Below are positions 54,078 to 63,225 of a stretch of 64,000 nucleotides of DNA, in pieces. Position numbers and translations under genes: made by a program. Each line of letters begins with the position of its first letter. The first letter of the stretch is position 1. The notes under the pieces were generated by a model. The model was not told the DNA's origin. It searched no databases and worked only from the letters and a program-made list of their open reading frames with translations. Source of the DNA: Nocardia brasiliensis ATCC 700358 (lineage in GTDB: Bacteria > Actinomycetota > Actinomycetes > Mycobacteriales > Mycobacteriaceae); contig NC_018681.1 of NCBI RefSeq assembly GCF_000250675.2, positions 6,758,001 to 6,822,000 on the forward strand, given 5' to 3'.

Positions 54078-54968
54078 TCAGAGGTGCTGCCACCAGCTCT
54101 CGGCGATGCGACCGGAGGCGAGCAGCACCGAGGGTCCGCGCAGCGTCGCGACGCCCTCGACCAGTCCGACGGTCACTTCGCCGCCCGGAATGCGCACCCG
54201 CACCTCGCCGCTGTCGGTGCCGACGCGGAAGCCCTCGCGCAGCAGCGCCGCGGTCGCCGCGGCGACGGTTCCGGTTCCGCAGGAACGGGTTTCGCCGACG
54301 CCGCGTTCGTAGACCCGCATGTCCACGGCGCGGTCGGCGTCCAGCGCGGTCAGGATCTCCACGTTGACACCGTGCGGGAACAGGTCCGGGTCGTAGCCCG
54401 GCGGCACGCTCAGGTCGAGCTTGCCCAGGGCGTCCACGGTCAGCTCCGGGTCGACGCAGGCCAGATGCGGGTTACCGACGTCGATGCCGACGCCGTGATA
54501 ACCCCAGCCCGCGATGGTGGCGGTGGATTCGCCGAGTTCCCGGACGCGGCCCATGTCGACGGTGACGTCGCCGTCGACCGCGGTCGCGGAGTGGACCACC
54601 ACCGGCCGTCCCCCGGCCCGGCTGCCCACCACGAACGTGTCGCTCGTTTCCAGTCCGGAGGCCACCAGATAGTGCGCGAACACGCGCGTGCCGTTGCCGC
54701 ACATCTCGGCGATCGAGCCGTCGGCATTGCGATAGTCCATGAACCAGTCGGTGTCGCGCACGCCCGCGGGCAGGTCGGCGAGCACGCCCGCGTCGCGTAG
54801 CGCTTCGGCCCGCGCGACCCGCAGCACGCCGTCGGCGCCGAGCCCGCGCTGCCGATCGCACAGCGCACTCACCCGCTCCGGGGTCAGGTCCAGCCGAACC
54901 TCGGGATCCGGCAGCACCACGAAATCGTTCTGGGTGCCGTGCCCTTTGGCGAACTCGAAATCCGACAC
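54078..54968 (-). CDS. dapF: Diaminopimelate epimerase DapF
   Basis: Converts LL- to meso-diaminopimelate for lysine and peptidoglycan synthesis; 296 aa. The two catalytic cysteines are in EMCGNGTRVFAHYL and RSCGTGTVAAATAA, and the N-terminal FAKGHGTQNDFVVLPD is standard. GTG start behind GGGAGAA. It lies between hflX and the TrmH-type gene, 24 bp after the latter, so it is probably cotranscribed with miaA and the genes around it. Confidence 0.97.
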   Translation of the reverse strand: MSDFEFAKGHGTQNDFVVLPDPEVRLDLTPERVSALCDRQRGLGADGVLRVARAEALRDAGVLADLPAGVRDTDWFMDYRNADGSIAEMCGNGTRVFAHYLVASGLETSDTFVVGSRAGGRPVVVHSATAVDGDVTVDMGRVRELGESTATIAGWGYHGVGIDVGNPHLACVDPELTVDALGKLDLSVPPGYDPDLFPHGVNVEILTALDADRAVDMRVYERGVGETRSCGTGTVAAATAALLREGFRVGTDSGEVRVRIPGGEVTVGLVEGVATLRGPSVLLASGRIAESWWQHL

Positions 54969-54992
54969 GTAGGTGTTCTCCCTAATTCGTCG

Positions 54993-55829
54993 TCATTTGG
55001 CAAACGTCCGGCGCTGCCGGGAAATTTCGTAGAGCGCCACGGCCGCCGCGGAGGGCGCGCCGAGCGAGCTCGCGGTGCCGCCCATCGGAATGTGCACCAG
55101 GTCGTCGCAGGCTTGCTGCCAGGCCGCGCTCATTCCGCCGGTCTCGTTCCCGACCACGAGGATGGTCGCCTCGGTGAAATCGTGATCGTAGGCGGCCCGG
55201 GGTCCATGTTCGTCGGTGCCGACGATCCGGGTCGGAATGCCGCGCTGGACCTGCCGATCCCGGAATTCGAGCACCTGCGCGGGACCCGCGGCCCGCAGCA
55301 CCGGCATCGCGAACAGCGAGCCGGTCGAGGCGCGGACCGCCTGCGGGTCGTACTGGTCGGCGCCGTGCCCGGTGACCACGACACCGCTGGCGCCGAACGC
55401 GTCCGCGGACCGGATCAGCGTGCCGAGATTGCCCGGCGAGTTCGGCCGGTCGAACACCACGACCACGGGCGCGTCCTCACCCGGCTCCCCCGGTTCGAAC
55501 GTGGCCAGCTCGTCCTGGCGCGAGATCGCCACCGCAACCACTTCCGGTATGCCGCCGGCCTTTTCGCCGAGCTCGGCCATCAGTTCCGGGACCAGCCCGA
55601 CCTGCGGGACGTCGCTGGTGTCCAGCAGCTGCCTGGCCCAGCTGGACAGGTCGGGCGTGCCGAGACGGTAGAGCAGCGTCTCCAGCGGCCAGTCGTTGGC
55701 CAGGGCCTGGGTGATCGGCCGGACGCCCTGCACCAGGAAGCGACCGTCACGGTGGCGTTTGGTGCGGTTGTTCAGGTAGGCCTGCCACACCTGGACGGAG
55801 GCGTTTCGGGTGCTCACACGTCGGGTCAC
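54993..55829 (-). CDS. TrmH/SpoU-family RNA 2'-O-methyltransferase
   Basis: SPOUT-class RNA methyltransferase of 278 aa. The N-terminal substrate-binding segment (RTKRHRDGRFLVQGVRPITQ) is followed by the trefoil-knot motifs VVVFDRPNSPGNLGTLIRSA and DAFGASGVVVTG, then ILVVGNETGGMSAAW and the final IPMGGTASSLGAPSAAAVAL. GTG 55829 overlaps the miaA stop (GTGA), indicating translational coupling. The remembered M. tuberculosis order places dapF directly after miaA, so this gene is an extra insertion here. Target nucleotide unknown (rRNA or tRNA). Confidence 0.9.
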   Translation of the reverse strand: MTRRVSTRNASVQVWQAYLNNRTKRHRDGRFLVQGVRPITQALANDWPLETLLYRLGTPDLSSWARQLLDTSDVPQVGLVPELMAELGEKAGGIPEVVAVAISRQDELATFEPGEPGEDAPVVVVFDRPNSPGNLGTLIRSADAFGASGVVVTGHGADQYDPQAVRASTGSLFAMPVLRAAGPAQVLEFRDRQVQRGIPTRIVGTDEHGPRAAYDHDFTEATILVVGNETGGMSAAWQQACDDLVHIPMGGTASSLGAPSAAAVALYEISRQRRTFAK

Positions 55830-56758
55830 TGCGGAGTCCGTTCTTTCTCGTCGAGCAGGGCGAGCGTCGTCGCCACCAGGTCGGGCGCGGCGCCGTCCAC
55901 CCAGTGCACCCGCGGGTCGCGGCGGAACCACGAGCGCTGCCGCCGAACGTAGCGCCGGGTGCCGATCAGGGTGCGTTCTTGCGCGTGTTCCAGGTCGTAT
56001 TCGTTGTCGAGGTACGACAGGACTTGTGCGTAGCCGATGGCGCGCCGAGCCGTGACGCCCGAGCGCAGGCCACGATCGAGCAGGGCGCGCACTTCGTCGA
56101 CGAGCCCGCCGTCGAACATTCGCGCGGTGCGCAGTTCGATCCGCTCGTCCAGTTCAGCGGTGTCGCGGTCGACGCCGATGATCACGGTGCCCCAGCGTGG
56201 GGTGCCGATCTCGGGCGCGGACGCGGCGAACGGCTGGCCGGTGAGTTCGACGACCTCGAGCGCGCGCACCATCCGCCGCCCGTCGGTGGGCAGGATGGTG
56301 GCGGCCGCGGCCGGATCGGCGGCTTGCAACGCGGCGTGCACCGCCGCGACACCGCCCTCGGCGAGCAACGCCTCCCAGCGGGCGCGCACCTGCGGGTCGG
56401 TGGCCGGGAACGCCCATTCGTCCAGCAGCGCTTGCACATACATCATCGACCCGCCGACGATCACCGGGACGCGACCGCGCGCCATGATCGCCGCCACGTC
56501 GGCACTGGCCGAGCTCTGGTAGGCGGCGACCGTCGCAGTCTCGGTCACCTCCAGCACGTCCAGTTGGTGGTGCGGGATGCCGCGGCGTTCGGCGGGGGTC
56601 AGTTTGGCGGTGCCGACGTCCATGCCGCGATAGAGCTGCATCGCGTCGATGTTGACGATCTCACCGCCGAGCCGTTCGGCCAGCCCGAGCCCGAGGTCGG
56701 ATTTGCCGGTGGCGGTCGGGCCGACCACCGCGATCGGGGTGATCCGGTCGCTCACCAC
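55826..56758 (-). CDS. miaA: tRNA dimethylallyltransferase MiaA
   Basis: Adds the dimethylallyl group to A37 of tRNAs reading UNN codons; 310 aa. The P-loop is VVGPTATGKSDLGL, followed by INIDAMQLYRGMDVGTAK and PVIVGGSMMYVQALLDEW. The C-terminal tRNA-binding segment RRYVRRQRSWFRRDPRVHWV is intact. MiaB, encoded in the same strand cluster at 60504, acts next on the product. It overlaps the following methyltransferase gene by 4 bp. Confidence 0.97.
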   Translation of the reverse strand: MVSDRITPIAVVGPTATGKSDLGLGLAERLGGEIVNIDAMQLYRGMDVGTAKLTPAERRGIPHHQLDVLEVTETATVAAYQSSASADVAAIMARGRVPVIVGGSMMYVQALLDEWAFPATDPQVRARWEALLAEGGVAAVHAALQAADPAAAATILPTDGRRMVRALEVVELTGQPFAASAPEIGTPRWGTVIIGVDRDTAELDERIELRTARMFDGGLVDEVRALLDRGLRSGVTARRAIGYAQVLSYLDNEYDLEHAQERTLIGTRRYVRRQRSWFRRDPRVHWVDGAAPDLVATTLALLDEKERTPQ

Positions 56759-56813
56759 GCCGCCTCGCTCGGCCGTGCGCGGCGACGCTGTCGTGCGGCG
56801 GTGACGGGTGTGC

Positions 56814-57569
56814 TCACGCCGCCTCCGCTCCGGACGGCTGCCACCGGCTCACGTGATAGCCGACGCCGAAAGGCGCCGCGCAGTACCGCGTCTCGACCAC
56901 CGGATCGCTGCTGAACAGCCCGGCGAGCACCTGATAGGCGGCCCGGCCGGACAGGACCAGCTCGGCGCACAGCGCGGGATCCAGCGCACGCAGCGCGGTT
57001 AGATCACCGGCCGACAGGGCGCGGTCGAGTTCGTCCTGCACCGGGGCGGCCCGCTCATCGAGGTATCCGGGCGCCTTCAACGACAACGTGGCCGCGCCGT
57101 CGGCGACCACGAGCACACCGTGACGCACCATTGAATTGTCCGTTTCCGCGCGCAGTTTCGCGCCGAACTCGACACAGCTGTCCACGGGGGTATCCGCGGC
57201 GACGAGGCGAACCTCGGCGCTCACCGCCGGCGCGACCTGTCCCCGCAACCACCCGGCGATCAGTACCGGCAGGGGAAGCCAGGGGTCCGGCTCGGCCGCG
57301 GCGGAGCCGGACAACGCGACGCGCACGTCGGCGCCGAACCCCCGAAACGTGCCCACCACTTCGGGACCGAACACCTGGTCGGCCGCGCCCACACCGACCA
57401 CGGTCCACCGGTCCGTCGCTGCCGCCAGCTCGTGCGCGACACCTAGAACCGCAGCGCGCAGCTCCGCGCGCGGGTCACCGTCGTGACCGGGGATCGCGCT
57501 CGTCCCGGCACCGCAGAGCTCGGGCACCAGGATCGGTGGCGACGGGATCAGGGCGGCAATCGAGAACAC
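56814..57569 (-). CDS. Rv2728c-like protein (extradiol-dioxygenase-like fold)
   Basis: A 251-aa protein. The N-terminus VFSIAALIPSPPILVPELCG looks like the first strand and metal-site loop of LigB-type class III extradiol dioxygenases, and the later segments DRWTVVGVGAADQVFGPEVV and VLVVADGAATLSLKAPGYLD fit that fold. Catalytic His residues cannot be placed with confidence. The mycobacterial equivalent at this position is the uncharacterised Rv2728c. The open frame extends far upstream antisense to the DUF349 gene, but GTG 57569 is the plausible start. Confidence 0.78.
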   Translation of the reverse strand: MFSIAALIPSPPILVPELCGAGTSAIPGHDGDPRAELRAAVLGVAHELAAATDRWTVVGVGAADQVFGPEVVGTFRGFGADVRVALSGSAAAEPDPWLPLPVLIAGWLRGQVAPAVSAEVRLVAADTPVDSCVEFGAKLRAETDNSMVRHGVLVVADGAATLSLKAPGYLDERAAPVQDELDRALSAGDLTALRALDPALCAELVLSGRAAYQVLAGLFSSDPVVETRYCAAPFGVGYHVSRWQPSGAEAA

Positions 57570-57822
57570 GTCGTAACCGTAACCGTTGCCTCGGGCACCG
57601 CCACGCACCGCGGGTACCGCCCCGGTTCGAGTGTCTCTGCCGCAAAGTGCGCCGAGATTGATACTGTTCGAGAAGCTACAACCCAGGTCATCAGGGGTTG
57701 CAATCCCCGAGATTCCTCCGAGTGAAGGCGTGGGTCGATGGTCACAAGAGCTCGGACCGGGTTCAATGGGATGAGCTAGGGCGTAACCAGGCAGCCGTGA
57801 CGCGCGGCAGGGACGAGGAGCA

Positions 57823-59190
57823 ATGACCGACAGCAACGGAACCGCGAAAGCCAGCCCCGGCAAGATGCCGCGCTCTTCCGGTGCCCCGAAACCCGGCGGT
57901 TCGATCCAGCCCCCCAAACCGCACGCGACGCCGGGCCCGGCACAGCAGCACCCGCACCCGGTCGTCGTGCCGACCGTCACCGACCCCAGCGTCTGGGGCC
58001 GCGTCGACGACGACGGCACCGCCTGGGTGAAGACCGCCGACGGCGAGCGCCAGGTCGGCTCCTGGCAGGCCGGTGACGCGGCCGAGGGGCTCGCCCACTT
58101 CGGCCGCCGGTTCGACGACCTGGCCACCGAGGTCGCGCTGCTCGAAGCCCGCTTGGCCGCGGGCGCGGACGCGCGCAAGACCAAAGCCGCGGCGCTCGCC
58201 ATCGCCGAATCGCTGCCCACCGCGGCGGTGATCGGCGATATCGACGGACTCGCGAAACGGCTCGACGCCATCGCCGAACACTCCGAAGAAGCGGCCGCGC
58301 ACGCCAAGGAGGAGAAAGACCGGGCCCGCCACGAGCACACCGAGCGCAAGGAAGCGCTCTGCGCCGAGGCCGAGAAGATCGCCGCCGAATCCACCCAGTG
58401 GAAGGCCGCCGGCGACCGGTTACGCGAGATCCTCGACGAATGGAAGTCGATCCGCGGCGTGGACCGCAAGGTCGACGACGCGCTCTGGAAGCGGTACTCG
58501 AAGGCCCGTGAGGCGTTCAACCGCCGACGGGGCGCGCACTTCGCCGAACTCGATCGGGAACGCGCCGCGGCCAAGACCCGCAAAGAAGAGCTGTGCGTGC
58601 GCGCCGAGGAGCTGTCCGGCTCCACCGACTGGGTCGGCACCGCGGGCATCTTCCGCGATCTGCTCGCCGAATGGAAAGCGGCGGGCCGTGCGCCTCGCGA
58701 GGCCGACGAGGCGCTGTGGCGGCGTTTCAAGAGCGCACAGGACGTGTTCTTCGCCGCGCGCAACGCCGCGGTCACCGAACGTGACGCGGAATTCGAGCAG
58801 AACGCGACCGCCAAGGAAGAGCTGCTCGCCGCCTACGAGCACATCGACCCGGCCAACGGCCTCGAGGCGGCCCGCGCCGGCCTGCGCGAACTACAGGACA
58901 AGTGGGACGCCCTGGGCAAGGTGCCGCGCGAACGCATGCAGGAACTCGAAGGCAAGCTGCGCGCCATCGAGAAGCGGGTCCGCGACGCCGCCGACGCGCA
59001 ATGGCGGCGCACCGACCCCGAAGCCATGGCGCGCGCCGCCCAATTCCGCGAGCGCGTAGCGCAATTCGAGGAACAGGCCGCCAAAGCCCAAGCCGCCGGT
59101 AAGGCGCGCGACGCGGAGAAGGCGCTCGAGCAGGCCAAGCAGTGGCGAGAGTGGGCCGAGGCCGCGGAAGGCGCCGTCACCAACCGCTGA
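57823..59190 (+). CDS. DUF349-domain coiled-coil protein (Rv2731-like)
   Basis: Alpha-helical protein of 455 aa. A Pro/Ser-rich N-terminus (residues 1-45) leads into repeated DUF349 units, recognisable from the W-containing helices DRLREILDEWKSIRGVDRKV, DDALWKRYSKAREAFNRRRG, DLLAEWKAAGRAPREADEAL and ELQDKWDALGKVPRERMQEL. The C-terminus is a long charged coiled coil. No enzymatic motif is present. RBS GAGGAG precedes the ATG. It is divergent from the Rv2728c-like gene. Function is unknown in actinobacteria. Confidence 0.88.
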   Translation: MTDSNGTAKASPGKMPRSSGAPKPGGSIQPPKPHATPGPAQQHPHPVVVPTVTDPSVWGRVDDDGTAWVKTADGERQVGSWQAGDAAEGLAHFGRRFDDLATEVALLEARLAAGADARKTKAAALAIAESLPTAAVIGDIDGLAKRLDAIAEHSEEAAAHAKEEKDRARHEHTERKEALCAEAEKIAAESTQWKAAGDRLREILDEWKSIRGVDRKVDDALWKRYSKAREAFNRRRGAHFAELDRERAAAKTRKEELCVRAEELSGSTDWVGTAGIFRDLLAEWKAAGRAPREADEALWRRFKSAQDVFFAARNAAVTERDAEFEQNATAKEELLAAYEHIDPANGLEAARAGLRELQDKWDALGKVPRERMQELEGKLRAIEKRVRDAADAQWRRTDPEAMARAAQFRERVAQFEEQAAKAQAAGKARDAEKALEQAKQWREWAEAAEGAVTNR

Positions 59191-59229
59191 GCGTCACCAA
59201 CCGCTGAGCGCTAGGCGTTCGGCGGAGGG

Positions 59230-60252
59230 CTATTCGCCGGTGAGACGGCGGCGGTCCTGTTCCTCTTGGGCGGCGGTGGCGTTGCGGCGCTGCTCTTCGG
59301 CGGCCAGCTGCAGTGCGGTGCGGCTCCAGACGACGCGAATCCAGTGGAAGGTCAACACGATCGCGGCGATGACGCCGAGGATGAGGCCGATGCCGGGGCC
59401 CGCGCCGTGGTAGTTGCCGATGCCCGGGGTCTGCCGGTGCCAGATCGAGAAGACGCCGAACACGCTGGTGATGGCGGTGCCCGCGACGGCGATCCAGGCG
59501 AGGATCCAGCGGCGGGTCATCAGGGCGAGCGTCGAGAAACCCACCGCGAAGATCACCGCGAACCACACGAAGATCCGCGACGGCAGGCCGATGTGCTCGG
59601 TGCGGGCGATCTCGGTGCCGAGCAGCACGTCGAAGCCGCGCGCACCGCCCGCGTGCGGCAGCACCAGCGAGAACAGCAGGACGAACACCGCGCCCGCGAC
59701 CACCATGGCGCGGACGCCCGGGTCGATCTCCCCCGCGATGCGGCGTTCCACCGCATCCAGGTCGTCACGGAACTGCTCGAAATTATTGGTCTCGACCGAG
59801 TTCACGGGTCCCTCGTTTCGTTCGGCTTCGTGGTTCGCCGCGCCGGATTGCACCGCCGCCGCACCGGGTTCCTCTGTCGCTGCGCTGGGTTGGTCTGTCG
59901 CTGCGCTGGGTTGGTCTGTCGCTGCGCTGGGTTGGTCTGTTGCTGCGCTGTTTTCGTTTGCTGTACTGGGTCGATCTGCTGCGCTGGGCCGACCTGCTGC
60001 GCTGGGTTGGCCTGTCGCTGTTGTGGGTTCGTTCTTCGCCGCATTGCGGTCGGCCTTCGCCGCGCCGGATCCGGTGGCAGCTGCACCGTGTCCATGCTCG
60101 ACTCCGCCGGACCGGCCGCCCGCGTCCACTGTGCCAGCATCGGATCCAGGCGCCGCACCCGACCCACTACTGCCGGTAGTAGGTTCCGGCGTTTCGGACC
60201 GTCCACCGCCTCGAGCCGAGTCGTCGCCCGCGCTTCCGCCTGCCTCCGTCAT
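59230..60252 (-). CDS. Rv2732c-like membrane protein with long repetitive N-terminus
   Basis: A 340-aa protein. Residues 1-145 are disordered and Ala/Ser/Gln/Pro-rich, including tandem seven-residue repeats of the type ATDQPSA. The C-terminal part (about 160-300) is a four-helix membrane domain with MVVAGAVFVLLFSLVLPHAG, WFAVIFAVGFSTLALM, ILAWIAVAGTAITSVFGVFS and GLILGVIAAIVLTFHWIRVV. The domain corresponds to M. tuberculosis Rv2732c, next to miaB in both genomes. The repeat-rich leader appears extra. ATG 60252 follows GGAG. Function unknown. Confidence 0.85.
   Translation of the reverse strand: MTEAGGSAGDDSARGGGRSETPEPTTGSSGSGAAPGSDAGTVDAGGRSGGVEHGHGAAATGSGAAKADRNAAKNEPTTATGQPSAAGRPSAADRPSTANENSAATDQPSAATDQPSAATDQPSAATEEPGAAAVQSGAANHEAERNEGPVNSVETNNFEQFRDDLDAVERRIAGEIDPGVRAMVVAGAVFVLLFSLVLPHAGGARGFDVLLGTEIARTEHIGLPSRIFVWFAVIFAVGFSTLALMTRRWILAWIAVAGTAITSVFGVFSIWHRQTPGIGNYHGAGPGIGLILGVIAAIVLTFHWIRVVWSRTALQLAAEEQRRNATAAQEEQDRRRLTGE
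59879..60016 (-). repeat. 21-bp coding tandem repeat in the Rv2732c-like gene
   Basis: Three nearly exact units of gctgcgctgggttggtctgt plus one base (59879, 59900, 59921) are followed by several degenerate copies to about 60016. Because the period is 21 bp, copy-number change keeps the reading frame and would lengthen or shorten the disordered leader by seven residues. Confidence 0.9.
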
Positions 60253-60415
60253 GACCGAACTCCATTCCCGTTGTCCCGCACGCACCTCGTCCCAGCGCCC
60301 GCGACAACGCACGTCACGGACGAGCCGGCTCGGTACAGCACGCCCCGGCACCAGACGCCCGCACTCGCCGAAGCCATGGTGCGCCACTTGCTCCGCCCGC
60401 GCCAGCACCCCGGCG

Positions 60416-60492
60416 TCCCGCACCCCTTCTGACGCCGCGCACCCCGACTTGCCGCGCAACACGCCGCGTTTCGGCACAGAAGGGGTGCGGGA
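60416..60492 (-). repeat. Full 77-bp palindromic dispersed element, copy 4
   Basis: Bounded by a perfect 16-bp terminal inverted repeat (tcccgcaccccttctg at 60416-60431; its complement at 60477-60492). On the minus strand the interior reads ggcgtgttgcgcggcaagtc, matching the element at 19984-20060. It lies just downstream of the miaB stop and upstream of the Rv2732c-like gene, so it would form a hairpin in any transcript joining them. Confidence 0.85.
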
Positions 60493-60503
60493 AGCGCCCG
60501 AAC

Positions 60504-62063
60504 TTACGTCCCGCAGCCGGTGGCGCAGCCGACGGTGGCCGCGGGCTCGACGGCGGGGGCGCCGATACGGGGCAGGCCGAGGCCTACACCGATGGGGGCG
60601 GTCTTGGGGGTGATGCCGCGTTCGTGGGCGTCGCCTGCCGCGGTGCGACGGTGCGACTTGATCGGGGCGTCGGCGATCAGATGGTGCGGTGCGGCCTCCG
60701 TGATGTCGACGGTGATGAGGTCGCCGGGCCGGATCGCCTCGGGGGTGCCGCCCGGCCGGAAGTGCACGAGCCGGCCGTCGCGGGCGCGACCGCTCATCCG
60801 CGCGGTGGCCGCGTTCTTCTTGCCCGCGCCCTCGGCGACCAACAGCTCGACCTCGGTGCCGACGAGCGCGCGGTTCGCGTCGAGCGACACCTCTTCCTGC
60901 AGCGCGATCAGCCGCTCATAGCGTTCCTGCACAACGGCTTTCGGCAGCTGGTCGGGCATGTCGGCGGCGGGGGTGCCCGGCCGCTTCGAGTACTGGAAGG
61001 TGAAGGCGCTGGTGAAACGCGCTTGGCGGACCACGTCCAGGGTCTCCTGGAAGTCCTCTTCGGTCTCGCCGGGGAACCCGACGATGATGTCGGTGGTGAT
61101 CGCGGCGTGCGGCATCGCGGCCCGCACCTTCTCGATGATGCCGAGGTAGCGCGCCTTGCGGTAGGAGCGCCGCATCGCCTTGAGCACCTTGTCCGAGCCG
61201 GACTGCAGCGGCATGTGCAACTGCGGGCAGATGTTCGGGGTCTCGGCCATCGCCTCGATCACGTCGTCGGTGAATTCGGCCGGGTGCGGCGAGGTGAAGC
61301 GCACCCGCTCCAGCCCGTCGATGCTGCCGCACGCGCGCAGCAGCTTGGCGAAGGCGCCGCGATCCCGCGCTTCGTCGGGGTCGGCGAACGAGGCGCCGTA
61401 GGCGTTGACGTTCTGCCCGAGCAGCGTCACCTCGAGCACGCCTTGGTCCACCAGGGCCTGCACCTCGGCGAGCACGTCACCGGGACGACGGTCGACCTCT
61501 TTGCCGCGCAGCGACGGAACGATGCAGAAGGTGCAGGTGTTGTTGCAGCCCACCGAGATCGACACCCAACCGGCGTAGGCGGACTCGCGCTTGGCGGGCA
61601 GGCTCGACGGAAAAGCCTCGAGCGCCTCGAGGATCTCGACCTGCGCCTCGGCGTTGTGCCGCGCCCGTTCCAGCAGCACCGGCAGCGAACCGATGTTGTG
61701 CGTGCCGAACACCACGTCCACCCAGGGCGCCTTGCGCACCACGGTGCCGCGGTCCTTCTGCGCCAGGCAGCCGCCGACGGCGATCTGCATGCCCGGCTGG
61801 TCGGCTTTGATCGACGCCAGGTGCCCGAGGGTGCCGTAGAGCTTGTTGTCGGCGTTCTCGCGCACCGCGCAGGTGTTGAGCACGACGAGGTCGGCCGTCG
61901 CGCCCGGCGCGGCCTTCACGTACCCCGCGTCCTCGAGCAACCCGGACAAGCGTTCGGAGTCGTGCACGTTCATCTGGCAGCCGAAGGTGCGGACCTCATA
62001 GCTGCGGGCGCCCTCGGCGGGGTCGAGGGTGGGAGTCAACACTGCCTGTCCGATCGAATCCAC
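60504..62063 (-). CDS. miaB: tRNA-2-methylthio-N6-dimethylallyladenosine synthase MiaB
   Basis: Radical-SAM methylthiotransferase of 519 aa acting on tRNA A37 after MiaA. The N-terminal MTTase domain (YEVRTFGCQMNVHDSERLSG) carries the first cluster cysteines. The radical-SAM cluster is CNNTCTFCIVPSLRGKE, and the C-terminal TRAM domain includes GTEVELLVAEG. GTG start. The C-terminal tail of about 60 residues after TRAM (HRRTAAGDAHERGITPKTAP, ending PAATVGCATGC) is an actinobacterial extension of unknown role. Confidence 0.96.
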   Translation of the reverse strand: MDSIGQAVLTPTLDPAEGARSYEVRTFGCQMNVHDSERLSGLLEDAGYVKAAPGATADLVVLNTCAVRENADNKLYGTLGHLASIKADQPGMQIAVGGCLAQKDRGTVVRKAPWVDVVFGTHNIGSLPVLLERARHNAEAQVEILEALEAFPSSLPAKRESAYAGWVSISVGCNNTCTFCIVPSLRGKEVDRRPGDVLAEVQALVDQGVLEVTLLGQNVNAYGASFADPDEARDRGAFAKLLRACGSIDGLERVRFTSPHPAEFTDDVIEAMAETPNICPQLHMPLQSGSDKVLKAMRRSYRKARYLGIIEKVRAAMPHAAITTDIIVGFPGETEEDFQETLDVVRQARFTSAFTFQYSKRPGTPAADMPDQLPKAVVQERYERLIALQEEVSLDANRALVGTEVELLVAEGAGKKNAATARMSGRARDGRLVHFRPGGTPEAIRPGDLITVDITEAAPHHLIADAPIKSHRRTAAGDAHERGITPKTAPIGVGLGLPRIGAPAVEPAATVGCATGCGT

Positions 62064-62359
62064 CCGTCCAGGGTACGGGCAGGGCCAACCCCAATTTTAG
62101 GGGCATGCGGACGACGAACGCGCCACTAAATGACGGCACGTTGGACGTCGGCCCGCTTCAGTACGGCCCTCGGGTCGGGAACCAAAGTGGCCTCTGATCA
62201 GGCACGCTGTCGCGTCGACGGCGGCGCGGGTCGGTGCGAAATACGATCTTTGGGACGAACCAGTCGGCCAGGTTAACGTGACGTGTCATCTCGGCGCGGC
62301 AAAAAAGGGTGGCACGGAAACTCTGGCAAATCCCCGATTTGCCCTTAAGGTCTTGGACC

Positions 62360-63166
62360 ATGACCGACGACGCCGCCGCGCCCGATACAACGGGGGACGC
62401 TTCTACAGGGGACGCCAGCGCCGCCAACAGCGCGCCGATGATCTCGATGCGCAATGTGCAGAAGCATTTCGGCGAACTGCATGTACTGCGCGATATCAAC
62501 CTCGAAGTCCCCAAGGGACAGGTCGTCATCGTTCTCGGGCCCTCGGGCTCCGGGAAGTCGACGCTCTGCCGCACCATCAACCGCCTGGAACCCATCGACT
62601 CCGGCGATATCGCCATCGACGGCGTCCCGCTGCCCGCCGAGGGCCGCGGACTGGCCGCGCTGCGGGCCGACGTCGGCATGGTGTTCCAGTCCTTCAACCT
62701 GTTCGCGCACAAGACGATCGTCGAGAACGTCATGCTCGCGCCGCTCAAGGTTCGCAAGATCAAGAAGGATGACGCGCGCAAGCACGCCATGGAACTGCTC
62801 AACCGCGTCGGCATCGCGAACCAGGCCGACAAGTACCCCGCCCAGCTGTCCGGTGGTCAGCAGCAGCGGGTCGCCATCGCCAGGGCGCTGGCGATGAATC
62901 CGAAGGTGATGTTGTTCGACGAGCCCACCTCGGCCCTGGACCCGGAAATGGTCCAGGAGGTGCTCGACGTGATGGTGTCGCTCGCCAAGGAAGGGATGAC
63001 CATGCTGGTCGTCACGCACGAAATGGGCTTCGCCCGGCGTGCGGGCAACCGGGTTCTGTTCATGGCCGACGGTCAGGTCGTCGAGGACGCCGAGCCGGAG
63101 GTCTTCTTCACCGCACCCAAGTCCGACCGTGCCAAGGACTTCCTCGGCAAGATCCTGAGCCACTGA
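62360..63166 (+). CDS. gluA: Glutamate ABC transporter ATP-binding protein GluA
   Basis: Polar amino-acid importer ATPase of 268 aa. Walker A is LGPSGSGKST, the Q-loop is VFQSFNLF, the ABC signature is LSGGQQQR, Walker B is VMLFDEPTSALDP, and the H-loop is VVTHEMGF. A 27-residue acidic N-terminus before MISMRNVQKHF is unusual, so MISMRN could be the true start. Downstream comes the matching binding protein, and adjacency to miaB and presumably recX is the corynebacterial gluABCD context. Confidence 0.94.
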   Translation: MTDDAAAPDTTGDASTGDASAANSAPMISMRNVQKHFGELHVLRDINLEVPKGQVVIVLGPSGSGKSTLCRTINRLEPIDSGDIAIDGVPLPAEGRGLAALRADVGMVFQSFNLFAHKTIVENVMLAPLKVRKIKKDDARKHAMELLNRVGIANQADKYPAQLSGGQQQRVAIARALAMNPKVMLFDEPTSALDPEMVQEVLDVMVSLAKEGMTMLVVTHEMGFARRAGNRVLFMADGQVVEDAEPEVFFTAPKSDRAKDFLGKILSH

Positions 63167-63225
63167 GCCACACGGCGACGAGCTCACCACAGACCAACAA
63201 CCCACCAGAGAAGTAAGGAAATTCG

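Noticed and set aside
57570..58814. Upstream extension of the Rv2728c-like gene to 666 residues
   Set aside because: The extension is antisense to the DUF349 gene and Ser/Arg-rich; the GTG at 57569 precedes the first family-like strand.
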